A stretch of DNA of 31,898 nucleotides from JBBSHJ01 sp038253135 (GTDB taxonomy: Bacteria > Actinomycetota > Actinomycetes > Mycobacteriales > QHCD01): NCBI GenBank assembly GCA_038253135.1, contig JBBSHJ010000032.1, positions 1 through 31,898 on the forward strand, written 5' to 3'. The notes under the pieces are model-generated. The model was not told the DNA's origin and did no database searches. It saw only the letters and a list, made by a program, of their open reading frames with translations. Positions 8,355-16,373 of the stretch are shown in pieces; the first letter of the stretch is position 1, and every line of letters starts with the position of its first letter. Made by a program: the position numbers and the translations under genes.

Positions 8355-9137
8355 ATGGACATCGTCGTACTCGTCAAGCAGGTGCCGGACACGTGGGGCG
8401 AGCGCGCTCTGCGGCCTGATGACCACACGGTCGATCGCGAGAACGCGAACCTCGTTTTCAACGAGATGGACGAGCACGCGGTCGAGGAGGCGCTGCGGCT
8501 GCGCGAAGCCGCCGGCGACGGCACCGTGACGGTCGTCTGCATGGGTCCGGACGCCGCCACCGACACGATCCGCAAGACGCTCGCCATGGGTGCCGACGCC
8601 GCAGTGCACGTCTGTGATGACGCGCTGCACGGCTCCTGCGCGGTGACGACGTCGGCGGTGCTCGCGGCCGCGCTCGGGACCGTGTCCGCCGACCTCGTCC
8701 TGTGCGGCAGCGAGGCGTCGGACGCCCGGGTCGGCGCGATGGGATCGATGCTCGGCGAGCGGTTGCGCCGTCCCGTGCTGACCGACGCGCGCGCGGTGAG
8801 CGTGGACGGTACGACGGTGCGGATCGAGCGGCAGACGGACACGGGATACCAGAGGGTCGAGGCGGCGATGCCGGCGATCGTCAGCGTGATCGAGAAGATC
8901 AACGAGCCGCGGTACGCCTCGTTCAAGGGGATCATGGCGGCCAAGAAGAAGCCGGTGACCACGCTCGCGCTCGCGGATCTCGGCATCGATCCGGCCACGG
9001 TCGGGCTGGCCGGCTCGGCGACCGAGGTCATCGACGCCGCTCCCGCGCCGCAACGGGAGAAGGGCCAGATCGTCACCGACGGCGGCTCCGGCGGCCTCCG
9101 CGTCGCCGAATTCCTCGCCACGGCGAAGATTGTCTGA
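8355..9137 (+). CDS. etfB: Electron transfer flavoprotein, beta subunit
   Basis: A 260-residue protein starting MDIVVLVKQVPDTWG, the standard EtfB N-terminus, with the AMP-binding region (GADAAVHVCDD, LVLCGSEASD) and the family-specific stretch KINEPRYASFKGIMAAKKK. With EtfA it forms the FAD-containing heterodimer that carries electrons from acyl-CoA and related dehydrogenases to ETF:quinone oxidoreductase. The ATG is preceded by AAGGAG with about 6 bases spacing. etfA follows after 8 bases in the same operon. Confidence 0.96.
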   Translation: MDIVVLVKQVPDTWGERALRPDDHTVDRENANLVFNEMDEHAVEEALRLREAAGDGTVTVVCMGPDAATDTIRKTLAMGADAAVHVCDDALHGSCAVTTSAVLAAALGTVSADLVLCGSEASDARVGAMGSMLGERLRRPVLTDARAVSVDGTTVRIERQTDTGYQRVEAAMPAIVSVIEKINEPRYASFKGIMAAKKKPVTTLALADLGIDPATVGLAGSATEVIDAAPAPQREKGQIVTDGGSGGLRVAEFLATAKIV

Positions 9138-9145
9138 GCGCCCGC

Positions 9146-10117
9146 ATGGCTGACGTCCTCGTTCTCATCGACCTCGCCGTCGTCGACGCTCGCGCGCAGC
9201 CCAGGAAGGGTGCCCTGGAATTGCTCGCGGCCGCGACCCGCCTCGGCGACCCGGTCGCGGTCGTGGTTGCCGCGCCGGGCAGCACGGACGCCGTCGCCGA
9301 GACGCTCGCGGCGCACGGCGCGGCCCGGATCGTCGCCGCGGAATCGGCCGACGCCGACGCCGTCCTCATCACGCCCAGTGTCGACGCGCTCGCCGCGCTG
9401 GTCGGGTCGGGGTCGCCGGCGGCGGTGCTGATCGGCGCGACGCCCGAAGGCAAGGACATCGCCGGCCGGCTCGCGGTGCGGCTCGATTCCGGATTGCTCA
9501 GCGACGTCGTCGACATCGCCCCGGACGGCACCTGCACCCAGTCGATCTTCGGTGGCTCGACGACGGTGCACGCTCGGGTACGCCGTGGCACACCGGTCAT
9601 CGCGGTGCGGCCCAACTCCTTCGAGCCGGTCGCGTCGGCCGGCGCGGGCACGCGCGAGAGCATCGAGCTCCCGCCGACGGACGCCGCGCTGGCGGCCCGG
9701 ATCACCGGCGGGCACCAGGACGAGGTACGCGATCGGCCGGAGCTGTCCGAGGCCCGCGTCGTCGTCTCCGGTGGCCGCGGGGTGGGAAGCGGTGAGAACT
9801 TCCGGCTGATCGAGGAGCTCGCGGACGCCCTCGGCGGCGCCGTCGGTGCCTCGCGGGCGGCGACCGACGCCGGGTGGTACCCGCACCAGTACCAGGTCGG
9901 TCAGACCGGGGTCACGGTCTCGCCCCAGCTGTATCTGGCCGCCGGCATCTCCGGCGCGATCCAGCACCGGGCCGGCATGCAGACCTCCAAGACGATCGTC
10001 GTGATCAACAAGGATCCGGAGGCCCCGATCTTCGAGCTGGCCGACTTCGGTGTGGTCGGCGACCTCTTCGACGTCGTACCGCAACTCACCGACGAAGTCC
10101 GGAAGCGACGGTCCTGA
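9146..10117 (+). CDS. etfA: Electron transfer flavoprotein, alpha subunit
   Basis: A 323-residue protein with the N-terminal alpha/beta domain (MADVLVLIDLA) and the C-terminal FAD domain. The FAD signature is clear: SGGRGVGSGENF, GQTGVTVSPQLYLA, GISGAIQHRAGMQTSK and INKDPEAPIFE. It binds FAD at the interface with EtfB. The ATG at 9146 lies 8 bases after the etfB stop; the same frame is open far upstream, but only as an out-of-phase reading of etfB. In mycobacteria and relatives etfBA lies close to a cysteine desulfurase and mnmA, as here, although two extra genes intervene. Confidence 0.96.
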   Translation: MADVLVLIDLAVVDARAQPRKGALELLAAATRLGDPVAVVVAAPGSTDAVAETLAAHGAARIVAAESADADAVLITPSVDALAALVGSGSPAAVLIGATPEGKDIAGRLAVRLDSGLLSDVVDIAPDGTCTQSIFGGSTTVHARVRRGTPVIAVRPNSFEPVASAGAGTRESIELPPTDAALAARITGGHQDEVRDRPELSEARVVVSGGRGVGSGENFRLIEELADALGGAVGASRAATDAGWYPHQYQVGQTGVTVSPQLYLAAGISGAIQHRAGMQTSKTIVVINKDPEAPIFELADFGVVGDLFDVVPQLTDEVRKRRS

Positions 10118-10209
10118 GCGCCGACTTGCCCTCAAGCCACCTCGAGGTTGCAGCATCGGCGGCATGGGACTCGAGGGCGATCGAATGGCTCCGTCGCGAC
10201 GACGGGCCG

Positions 10210-10215
10210 TAGCGT
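10210..10215 (+). promoter_or_regulatory. -10 hexamer of a leaderless MFS-gene promoter
   Basis: TAGCGT is followed after 7 bases by GTG at 10223. This supports 10223 as the start rather than the GTG at 10214, which overlaps the hexamer. Confidence 0.45.
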
Positions 10216-10222
10216 GAGCACC

Positions 10223-11668
10223 GTGAAGGCCGAGCCGACGACCGCGGTGACGCCGGAGCCGGCGACAACCGAGGGCCCCTCGCCCGGCCGGTCGGCAGGC
10301 GGCGGACGGCGTACCGGCATCTTCGCGCCGCAGTACCGGGCCACCACGACCGGCATCCTGCTCGTCATCACGCTGATCGCCTTCGAGGCGATGGCGGTCG
10401 CGACGGCGATGCCGCGCGCCGTCTCGTCGCTGCACGGCCTCGCGTTCTACGGCTGGGCCTTCACCGGGACGCTGATGGCCAACGTGGTCGGCGTGGTCCT
10501 CGGCGGCGAGGTCTGCGACCGGACCGGTGCCCGGGTCCCGCTGCTGGCCGGTCTCGGTGCCTTCCTGGCCGGCCTGATCGTCGCGGGGACCGCGGCGGAC
10601 ATGGTGATCTTCATCGTGGCCCGGGCGATCCAGGGCTTCGGCGGCGGCCTGGTGATCGTCGCGATCTACGTCGTCATCGCAGAGGTGTACGACGAGTCGC
10701 TGCGGCCGAGGATGTTCGCCGCCAACTCGGCGGCGTGGGTCGTGCCGGCGCTGGTCGGGCCGGTCATCGCGGGGGCGCTGACCGAGCACGTGACATGGCG
10801 CGCGGTCTTCCTGGCCATCGCGCCGTTCGTCGCGGTCGGCCTGGTCCTGATCTGGCCGTCGGTGCGGTCGCTGCCCTCTCGCGCCGCCGCGGGGGAGGCC
10901 GGGCCGACGCTGTGGCGGATCGCGTTGCTCGCGGCGGTCGGGATCGCGGCGGCGCAGTACGCCGGTGAGCACCTGCGGTGGGTCTCGCTCGCGGTGCTGG
11001 CGGCCGGTGTCGCCTGCCTGTGGCTGGCGGTACCGCGGCTGCTGCCCGCCGGCACGCTTCGGGCCCGGCACGGGCTGCCGGCCGTCATCGCGTGCCGTGG
11101 GCTGGTCGCCGGCTCCTTCATGGCGGTCGACGCCTACGTGCCGCTCACGCTGACGAAGGTGCACGGCTACAGTCCCACCTCGGCCGGCGTACCGCTGATG
11201 ATCGGTGCCATCGGCTGGTCGGCGGGCTCCTGGTTGCAGGGGCGGCTGACCCGCCAGCCGCGAACGCGGATGCTGCGGTGCGGCTTCACGTTGATCGCTA
11301 TCGCGGCGGTGGCGATGAGCCTGCTCACCTTCTCCGCCGTGCCCGGGTGGGTCGCCTACATCGTGTGGCCGGTCGGCGGCGCCGGGATCGGGACGGTCTT
11401 CCCGGTGCTGTCGGTGCTGCTGCTGGAGGTATCGCCGCCCGAGGAACGCGGCAAGAACAGCTCGGCCCTGACCATCGGCGACACGATGATGACCTCGCTG
11501 ACCATCGGGCTCGGCGGCACGCTGGTGGCCGCGGCCGAGCACGGATCGATCGGCCTGGGTCCGGCGGTGCGGCTGCTGGACTGGGCGATGGCGGTGATCG
11601 CGGTGGTCGGCATCGTGGCCGCCGGCCGGGTCGCCGTACGCCGGGCCCGCGGGCCGGCCGCCGTCTGA
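10223..11668 (+). CDS. MFS multidrug-type exporter
   Basis: A polytopic membrane protein of 481 residues. A charged, disordered N-terminus of about 35 residues is followed by many hydrophobic helices (I count at least 12), starting at TTGILLVITLIAFEAMAVAT. A motif-A-like loop (GGEVCDRTGARVPLL) and an ARAIQGFGGG segment place it in the drug:proton antiporter branch of the major facilitator superfamily. The substrate is unknown. GTG at 10223 is preferred because it follows TAGCGT by 7 bases; GTG 10214 is also in frame. It is monocistronic and convergent with the HNH remnant. Confidence 0.88.
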   Translation: MKAEPTTAVTPEPATTEGPSPGRSAGGGRRTGIFAPQYRATTTGILLVITLIAFEAMAVATAMPRAVSSLHGLAFYGWAFTGTLMANVVGVVLGGEVCDRTGARVPLLAGLGAFLAGLIVAGTAADMVIFIVARAIQGFGGGLVIVAIYVVIAEVYDESLRPRMFAANSAAWVVPALVGPVIAGALTEHVTWRAVFLAIAPFVAVGLVLIWPSVRSLPSRAAAGEAGPTLWRIALLAAVGIAAAQYAGEHLRWVSLAVLAAGVACLWLAVPRLLPAGTLRARHGLPAVIACRGLVAGSFMAVDAYVPLTLTKVHGYSPTSAGVPLMIGAIGWSAGSWLQGRLTRQPRTRMLRCGFTLIAIAAVAMSLLTFSAVPGWVAYIVWPVGGAGIGTVFPVLSVLLLEVSPPEERGKNSSALTIGDTMMTSLTIGLGGTLVAAAEHGSIGLGPAVRLLDWAMAVIAVVGIVAAGRVAVRRARGPAAV

Positions 11669-11685
11669 CGGCAGCCCGAGGCTTT
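11660..11685 (+). terminator. Weak double hairpin after the MFS gene
   Basis: GCCGT-CTG-ACGGC (11660-11672, containing the stop codon) is followed directly by AGCC-CGA-GGCT-TT (11673-11685). These are short stems without a real T-run, in the gap between two convergent genes. A terminator role is only plausible. Confidence 0.25.
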
Positions 11686-11713
11686 GCCCGACCGTGGGGA
11701 TCGATGGCCTGGA

Positions 11714-12097
11714 TCAGAACGGCGGGTCGTCCTCGGGCGGCGGAGGCGGCGTCTGATCCTCGAGCGGATCGAGATAGGAATGCCCGGTACGGCTGATCCA
11801 GAGCACGGTGGTGTCGTCGAGTTTCTCGACCCGCCAGGTGGTGTGGGTTTTCAGCCGGTGGTGCCGGCGGCACAGCGGTTGCATGTTTTCCGGTTCGGTC
11901 TTGCCCTTGGGAAAAGGCACCAGGTGGTCAAGGTCGCAGTCGGTCGCAGGGGCGTTGCAGGTGGGGAAGCGACATCGCTGATCACGGGCCCCACTGTCGA
12001 ACATGCCACCGATTCTACCGGAGGCCATCGACAATCGACGGCGGCGCCGCAAGCCTGTGGACAACCCGAATTCCTTGTCCACAGGGGCAATCGTCAT
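11714..12097 (-). CDS. Short HNH nuclease, likely remnant of a DUF222/13E12 protein
   Basis: A 127-residue frame whose central part (GARDQRCRFPTCNAPATDCD, then LDHLVPFPKGKTEPEN and PLCRRHHRLKTH) is the C-terminal HNH domain of the actinobacterial DUF222/13E12 family. The HNH residues and zinc cysteines are intact. Complete members are usually 400 residues or longer, with a DUF222 domain in front. Here only about 30 unrelated residues precede the domain, so the gene is probably a 5'-truncated remnant. It might still make a small nuclease. No clear promoter or Shine-Dalgarno precedes the ATG. DUF222 genes occur in many dispersed copies and mark recombination-prone spots. Confidence 0.7.
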   Translation of the reverse strand: MTIAPVDKEFGLSTGLRRRRRLSMASGRIGGMFDSGARDQRCRFPTCNAPATDCDLDHLVPFPKGKTEPENMQPLCRRHHRLKTHTTWRVEKLDDTTVLWISRTGHSYLDPLEDQTPPPPPEDDPPF

Positions 12098-12323
12098 TTC
12101 TCACTGCCTCGCGGCGCCCGGCCGGTAGCGTTTTGTCGTCGCGTTTCGGTCATCTCAGATGGCGGCAAACGACAGCACATCGGCAACAAAACATCCTCGG
12201 CTGCACCGAGATCGAGCTGCTGATCGGCCCGGACGAGCGCGATGTCCCCGCCTTCGCGACCACGGCACTACCCGCGCGAGCGGCCGGCGACACCGCGTTG
12301 GGTACGGCGTCCGGTACGCCGGG

Positions 12324-12351
12324 TTGAGACGTCCGCCGGAACGCTTACGCT
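12324..12351 (+). promoter_or_regulatory. Promoter of the cysteine desulfurase operon
   Basis: TTGAGA (12324-12329), a 16-base spacer and TACGCT (12346-12351) lie 8 bases before the ATG at 12360. No ribosome site is visible, so the mRNA is probably leaderless. The rest of 12098-12323 shows no convincing gene. Confidence 0.6.
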
Positions 12352-12359
12352 GGACGGCG

Positions 12360-13532
12360 ATGCCCACCGACCCGGTCTACCTCGACCACGCCTCGACCAC
12401 ACCGATGCGCGCCGCCGCCGTGGCCGCGATGACGGCCGAGCTCGGCCGGGCCGGCAATCCGTCCTCCACCCACGCCGCCGGCCGCGCGGCCCGCCGGATC
12501 GTCGAGGAGGCGCGCGAGGCGGTCGCCGCGGCGTACGCCGTCGACCCGGTCGAGGTGCTCTTCACCGCCGGCGGCACCGAGGCCGACAACCTCGGCGTGC
12601 TCGGCGGCTACCGCGCCCGCGCCACTGCGGACCCGCGCCGCACCCGCATCGTCACCACCGCGATCGAGCATCACGCCGTCCTCGACGCCGTCCGCGCGCT
12701 CGCCGAGCACGACGGCGCCGAGGTCGTCATCCTGGCCGTGGGCCCCGGCGGGGTCGTCGATCCCGACGACCTGCTCCGGATCCTCGCCGCCGATGCCGAC
12801 CGCACCGCCCTCGTCGCCGTGATGTGGGCCAACAACGAGACCGGCGCGGTGCAGCCGATTCCCCAGCTCGCGGAGATCGCCCGCGAGCACGGCGTACCCC
12901 TGCACACCGATGCCGTCCAGGCCGCGGCGCAGCTGCACATCGACCTCTCCGTCGTCGACACGGCCGCCCTCACCGCCCACAAGCTCGGCGGGCCGGTCGG
13001 AATCGGCGCGCTGATCGCCCGGCGGGACGCGGCCCTCGCACCGGTCGGCTACGGGGGAGGGCAGGAGCGGGGGCTGCGCTCGGGAACGCTGGACGCGGCC
13101 GCCGCGGCCGGTTTTGCCGCCGCCGTAGCGGAAATGCGCCAGGGGTACGCCGTCGAGTCGTCCCGCGTCGCCGATCTGCGCGACCGGCTGGTCGCCGGCG
13201 TGCAGCGGGCCGTCCCCGAGGCCGTGCTGACCGCTGCCGGCTCGCCGCGGCTTCCGAACATCGCCAATATCCGCTTCCCCGGCGCCGGCAGCGACGAGGT
13301 CCTCCTGCTGCTCGACGCCGCCGGCATCTGCGCGGCGGCCGGATCCGCTTGCACCGCCGGGGTTTCCCGTCCGAGTCACGTGTTGCAGGCCATGGCTGTC
13401 GACCCCGAGGGCGCGATCCGGTTCTCCCTCGGCCACACCTCCACGGCGGCCGACGTCGACGCGGCGGTGGCCGCGATCGGCCCTGCCGTCGACCGTGGCC
13501 GGGCGGCCCGCCTGGCGGGGGCGGCGCGATGA
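12360..13532 (+). CDS. iscS: Cysteine desulfurase (IscS/NifS type)
   Basis: A 390-residue class V aminotransferase-fold enzyme that removes sulfur from cysteine as a persulfide for Fe-S clusters and thiolated tRNA. The N-terminus is VYLDHASTTPMR. His104 stacks on the cofactor, Lys208 in TAHKLGG binds pyridoxal phosphate, and Cys331 in GSACTAG is the persulfide-carrying residue. The ATG at 12360 lies 8 bases after TACGCT. Its stop overlaps the mnmA start as ATGA. This linkage indicates that it feeds sulfur to MnmA, as in mycobacteria; whether it also serves Fe-S assembly cannot be seen here. Confidence 0.94.
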   Translation: MPTDPVYLDHASTTPMRAAAVAAMTAELGRAGNPSSTHAAGRAARRIVEEAREAVAAAYAVDPVEVLFTAGGTEADNLGVLGGYRARATADPRRTRIVTTAIEHHAVLDAVRALAEHDGAEVVILAVGPGGVVDPDDLLRILAADADRTALVAVMWANNETGAVQPIPQLAEIAREHGVPLHTDAVQAAAQLHIDLSVVDTAALTAHKLGGPVGIGALIARRDAALAPVGYGGGQERGLRSGTLDAAAAAGFAAAVAEMRQGYAVESSRVADLRDRLVAGVQRAVPEAVLTAAGSPRLPNIANIRFPGAGSDEVLLLLDAAGICAAAGSACTAGVSRPSHVLQAMAVDPEGAIRFSLGHTSTAADVDAAVAAIGPAVDRGRAARLAGAAR

Positions 13533-14593
13533 AGATCCTGGCCGCCATGTCCGGTGGGGTCGACTCCGCTGTGGCCGCGGCCCGCGTTGTCGACGCCGGA
13601 CATGACGTCACCGGCGTGCACCTCGCCCTCTCGCCCGACCCGCAGCAGTCCCGGGCCGGCGCTCGCGGCTGCTGTACCGCCGAAGATTCCCGGGACGCGC
13701 GCCGCGCCGCGGACATGCTCGGGATCCCCTTCTATATCTGGGATCTCGCCGAGCGATTCCGCGCCGATGTGGTCGACGACTTCGTGGCCGAGTACGCCGT
13801 CGGGCGGACCCCCAATCCGTGCCTGCGCTGCAACGAGAAGATCAAGTTCGCGGCCGTCCTCGACCGGGCGCTGGCCCTCGGCTTCGACGCGGTCGCCACC
13901 GGGCATCACGCCCGGCTCGAGGACGGCGTGCTGCGCCGCAGCGTCGATGCCGGCAAGGACCAGTCCTACGTCCTCGCGGTCTGCACCCGCGAGCAGCTCG
14001 CCCACGCGATCTTCCCGCTCGGTGCCTCGACCAAGGTCGAGGTGCGCGCGGAGGCGGCCCGCCGCGGTCTCGCCGTCGCCGACAAACCCGACAGCCACGA
14101 CATCTGCTTCATCGCCGACGGCGACACCCGCGGGTTCCTCGCGAGGGTCCTCGGTGACGCCCCCGGCGACGTCGTGGATGCCGAGACCGGCGAGACCATC
14201 GGCAGCCATGCCGGCACGTTCGGCTTCACCGTCGGGCAGCGCCGCGGCCTCGGTGTCGGCAGCGCGGTCCGCGACGGCCGTCCCCGCTACGTCCTGTCGA
14301 TCGAGCCGGTCGCCAACACCGTGACCGTCGGCCCGGCCGAGCGCCTTACGGTCCGCGAGCTTTCCGCCGTACTCCCGGTGTGGACGTCTGGTCGTCAGCC
14401 GGCTCACGACTTCGCCTGCTCGGCGCAGGTGCGCGCGCACGGTACGCCGTCCGCGGCCCGGGCGACGGTGTCCGGCGACCGGGTGTCGGTGCACCTGATC
14501 GAGCCGCAGCGCGGGGTCGCGGCCGGGCAGGCCGTCGCGCTCTACGACGGGGACGCCGTCATCGGCTCGGCGACGATCGAGAGGACCGCGTGA
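13529..14593 (+). CDS. mnmA: tRNA-specific 2-thiouridylase
   Basis: A 354-residue enzyme that makes 2-thiouridine at the wobble base of Lys, Glu and Gln tRNAs. It has the PP-loop SGGVDSAV (8-15), the nucleophile Cys98 in PNPCLRCNEKIKF, and the second catalytic Cys193 in SHDICFI. The tRNA-binding and barrel domains follow (FTVGQRRGLGVG and a C-terminal beta-barrel ending GSATIERTA). Its ATG overlaps the desulfurase stop by four bases, and its own stop overlaps the next start as GTGA. The three genes form a coupled operon. Confidence 0.96.
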   Translation: MKILAAMSGGVDSAVAAARVVDAGHDVTGVHLALSPDPQQSRAGARGCCTAEDSRDARRAADMLGIPFYIWDLAERFRADVVDDFVAEYAVGRTPNPCLRCNEKIKFAAVLDRALALGFDAVATGHHARLEDGVLRRSVDAGKDQSYVLAVCTREQLAHAIFPLGASTKVEVRAEAARRGLAVADKPDSHDICFIADGDTRGFLARVLGDAPGDVVDAETGETIGSHAGTFGFTVGQRRGLGVGSAVRDGRPRYVLSIEPVANTVTVGPAERLTVRELSAVLPVWTSGRQPAHDFACSAQVRAHGTPSAARATVSGDRVSVHLIEPQRGVAAGQAVALYDGDAVIGSATIERTA

Positions 14594-15579
14594 GCGGGAT
14601 CCCCGCCGGCATCGCGACCGGCATCGGCTCGCTGCCCGGCACCGACCCGGTGGAGTCGGCCCGGCTCGTGCTCGACGAGGTGCCCGACCTGCCGTACCTC
14701 GCCGAGCTGCCCGCCCGCGGCCCGGGGGCCGACATCATCGGCCGGTCGGCCGCCATCCTCGTCCACCTGCCGGTCGAGATCGGCGCCTGGGGCTGGCGGT
14801 TCGCCGACGCTGCTGGGCGGGATCTCCGCCGGGCCCGCGATTTCCTCGACCGTGACCTCGACGCGCTGACCGACGCCGCCGACGGTTACGCCGGCCCGCT
14901 CAAGCTCCAGGTCGCCGGGCCCTGGACGCTCGCGGCCGGGATCGAACTGCGCAGGGGCGAGCGGGCGCTGCGTGACCTCGGTGCGTGCCGCGATCTCACG
15001 CAGTCCCTCGCGACCGGGATCGCGGAGCACGTCGCCGAGGTGCGGCGGCGGGTCCCCACCGCCGACGTCATCGTGCAGATCGACGAGCCGTCGCTTCCCC
15101 TTGTACTGGCGGGAAGGGTTGAGACCGCTAGCCGGCTCAGCACCATTCCCGCCATCGAGGAGACGACGGCCGAGGACGCGCTGCGCGTCGTCTTCGCCGC
15201 GACCGGTACGCCGTGCATCGCCCACTGCTGCGCGCCCGGCGTACCGCTCGCCCTGCTGCACAAGGCCGGCGCGGCCGGCATCGCCCTCGACCTCGCCCTG
15301 CTCGGCGACGCTGCTGACGACCCGATCGGCACGCTGGTCGAGGCCGGCACCCTCCTGCTGCTGGGCGTCGTGCCCGGCACCGACGCCCCGCTCGATCCGG
15401 CCGCGGCCATGGCCGGGCGGATCCGCGACCGGTGGGCCCGGATCGGCTTCGGAACCGAGCGGGTGACGGCGTCGGTCAGCGTCTCGCCGGCGTGCGGTCT
15501 GGCCAGTGCCTCCCCCTCCTACGCCCGAAGCGTTTTCGCCCGGCTGCGCGAGACGGCCCGCATGCTCAGGGACGTTTGA
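14590..15579 (+). CDS. MetE C-terminal-domain-like protein (UroD/MetE superfamily)
   Basis: A 329-residue protein that aligns with only the C-terminal catalytic half of cobalamin-independent methionine synthase. It begins GIATGIGSLPGTDP and contains QIDEPSLPLVL, AHCCAPG and SVSPACGLAS. The His-x-Cys pair and the final Cys are the expected zinc ligands for thiol activation. The N-terminal domain of full MetE is absent. A gene of this type follows mnmA in mycobacteria (before ligA), so the linkage is old. Its natural methyl donor and acceptor are not established. The GTG start overlaps the mnmA stop by four bases. Confidence 0.85.
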   Translation: MSGIPAGIATGIGSLPGTDPVESARLVLDEVPDLPYLAELPARGPGADIIGRSAAILVHLPVEIGAWGWRFADAAGRDLRRARDFLDRDLDALTDAADGYAGPLKLQVAGPWTLAAGIELRRGERALRDLGACRDLTQSLATGIAEHVAEVRRRVPTADVIVQIDEPSLPLVLAGRVETASRLSTIPAIEETTAEDALRVVFAATGTPCIAHCCAPGVPLALLHKAGAAGIALDLALLGDAADDPIGTLVEAGTLLLLGVVPGTDAPLDPAAAMAGRIRDRWARIGFGTERVTASVSVSPACGLASASPSYARSVFARLRETARMLRDV

Positions 15580-15606
15580 TGCGTGCCGACGCGGTGGTCC
15601 GGATCG

Positions 15607-16338
15607 ATGGCTGAACGCGTTCCGAGCGGTCCCGTCTGGCGCGCCCTCACCGGTGAGCTCGACCGGTCCGGCGGCCCCGGTCATCGCCCGGCCGTCCTGG
15701 ACGTCGGCGGCGGCACTGGAGTCCTCGCCGTACCGCTCGCCACGGCCGGCGCCACCGTCACCGTCATCGACGCGAGCGCCGACGCGATCGCGACCCTGCA
15801 ACGGCGCGCGGTCTCCGCCGGGGTCGTCGAGCACGTCACCGGGCAGCAGGGCGACCTCGACGCGATCCCGACGGCCCTCGACGGTGCGCGCTACGACCTG
15901 GTCGTGTGCCACTCGGTGCTGGAGTACGTCGATGACCCGGTGCTCGCCGCCCGCGAGCTGGCGAGCGTGCTCGGGCCCGGCGGCGCGCTGTCCGTGCTGG
16001 TCGCCAACCGCGCGGCGATCGTGCTGGCCCGCGCCCTGGGTGGGCACTTCGCCGCCGCCCGCCACGCCGCCGCCGACCCCCACGGCCGGTACGCCGGCTC
16101 CGACCCGGCCCGGCAGCGCTTCGACCTCACCGAGGTCACCGTGCTGCTGAAGGACGCCGGCCTGCTCATCGAGTCCGCCCGCGGGGTGCATGTCTTCACC
16201 GACCTCGTTCCCGGCGCCGCCGTCGACGGCGTACCCGGAGCCGCCGAGGAGTTGCAGCGGCTCGAGGACGAGGTCGGCGAGACGCCGCCGTACCGAGATT
16301 TCGCCGCCCAGCTGCACGTCCTCGCCCGCCGGCCGTAG
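15607..16338 (+). CDS. Class I SAM-dependent methyltransferase
   Basis: A soluble 243-residue protein with the Rossmann-type SAM site VLDVGGGTGVL, a following acidic strand end (VTVIDAS) and the motif YDLVVCHSVLEYVDDP. The C-terminal part is typical of the UbiE/SmtA-like group. The substrate is unknown. The ATG at 15607 is chosen because the protein then begins MAERVPSGPVW; GTG at 15583 in the same frame is an alternative that adds eight residues. It ends just before the dinB promoter. Confidence 0.85.
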   Translation: MAERVPSGPVWRALTGELDRSGGPGHRPAVLDVGGGTGVLAVPLATAGATVTVIDASADAIATLQRRAVSAGVVEHVTGQQGDLDAIPTALDGARYDLVVCHSVLEYVDDPVLAARELASVLGPGGALSVLVANRAAIVLARALGGHFAAARHAAADPHGRYAGSDPARQRFDLTEVTVLLKDAGLLIESARGVHVFTDLVPGAAVDGVPGAAEELQRLEDEVGETPPYRDFAAQLHVLARRP

Positions 16339-16361
16339 CCGGCGGTGTCGGTAAGTGGGGA

Positions 16362-16367
16362 TACCGT
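16362..16367 (+). promoter_or_regulatory. -10 hexamer of a leaderless dinB promoter
   Basis: TACCGT is followed after 6 bases by the ATG of dinB. I saw no actinobacterial LexA box (TCGAAC-N4-GTTCGA type) nearby, so SOS control is not supported. Confidence 0.5.
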
Positions 16368-16373
16368 GCCAAC

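Noticed and set aside
10118..10222. Terminator after etfA.
   Set aside because: Only the self-complementary word CTCGAG recurs; no stem-loop with a T-run is present.
7952..11542. A 1196-codon open frame on the minus strand, and other long antisense frames (for example 3530-5689 minus, 14542-16317 minus).
   Set aside because: They lie opposite clear genes (etfBA, MFS, ABC ATPase, MetE-like), are rich in Arg/Gly/Pro/Asp from GC-biased codons and show no family motifs.
12133..12327. A 64-codon plus-strand frame starting with TTG after a TAGCGT hexamer.
   Set aside because: The hexamer is only one base from the codon, composition is not gene-like and no motif is seen; the iscS promoter begins at its end.
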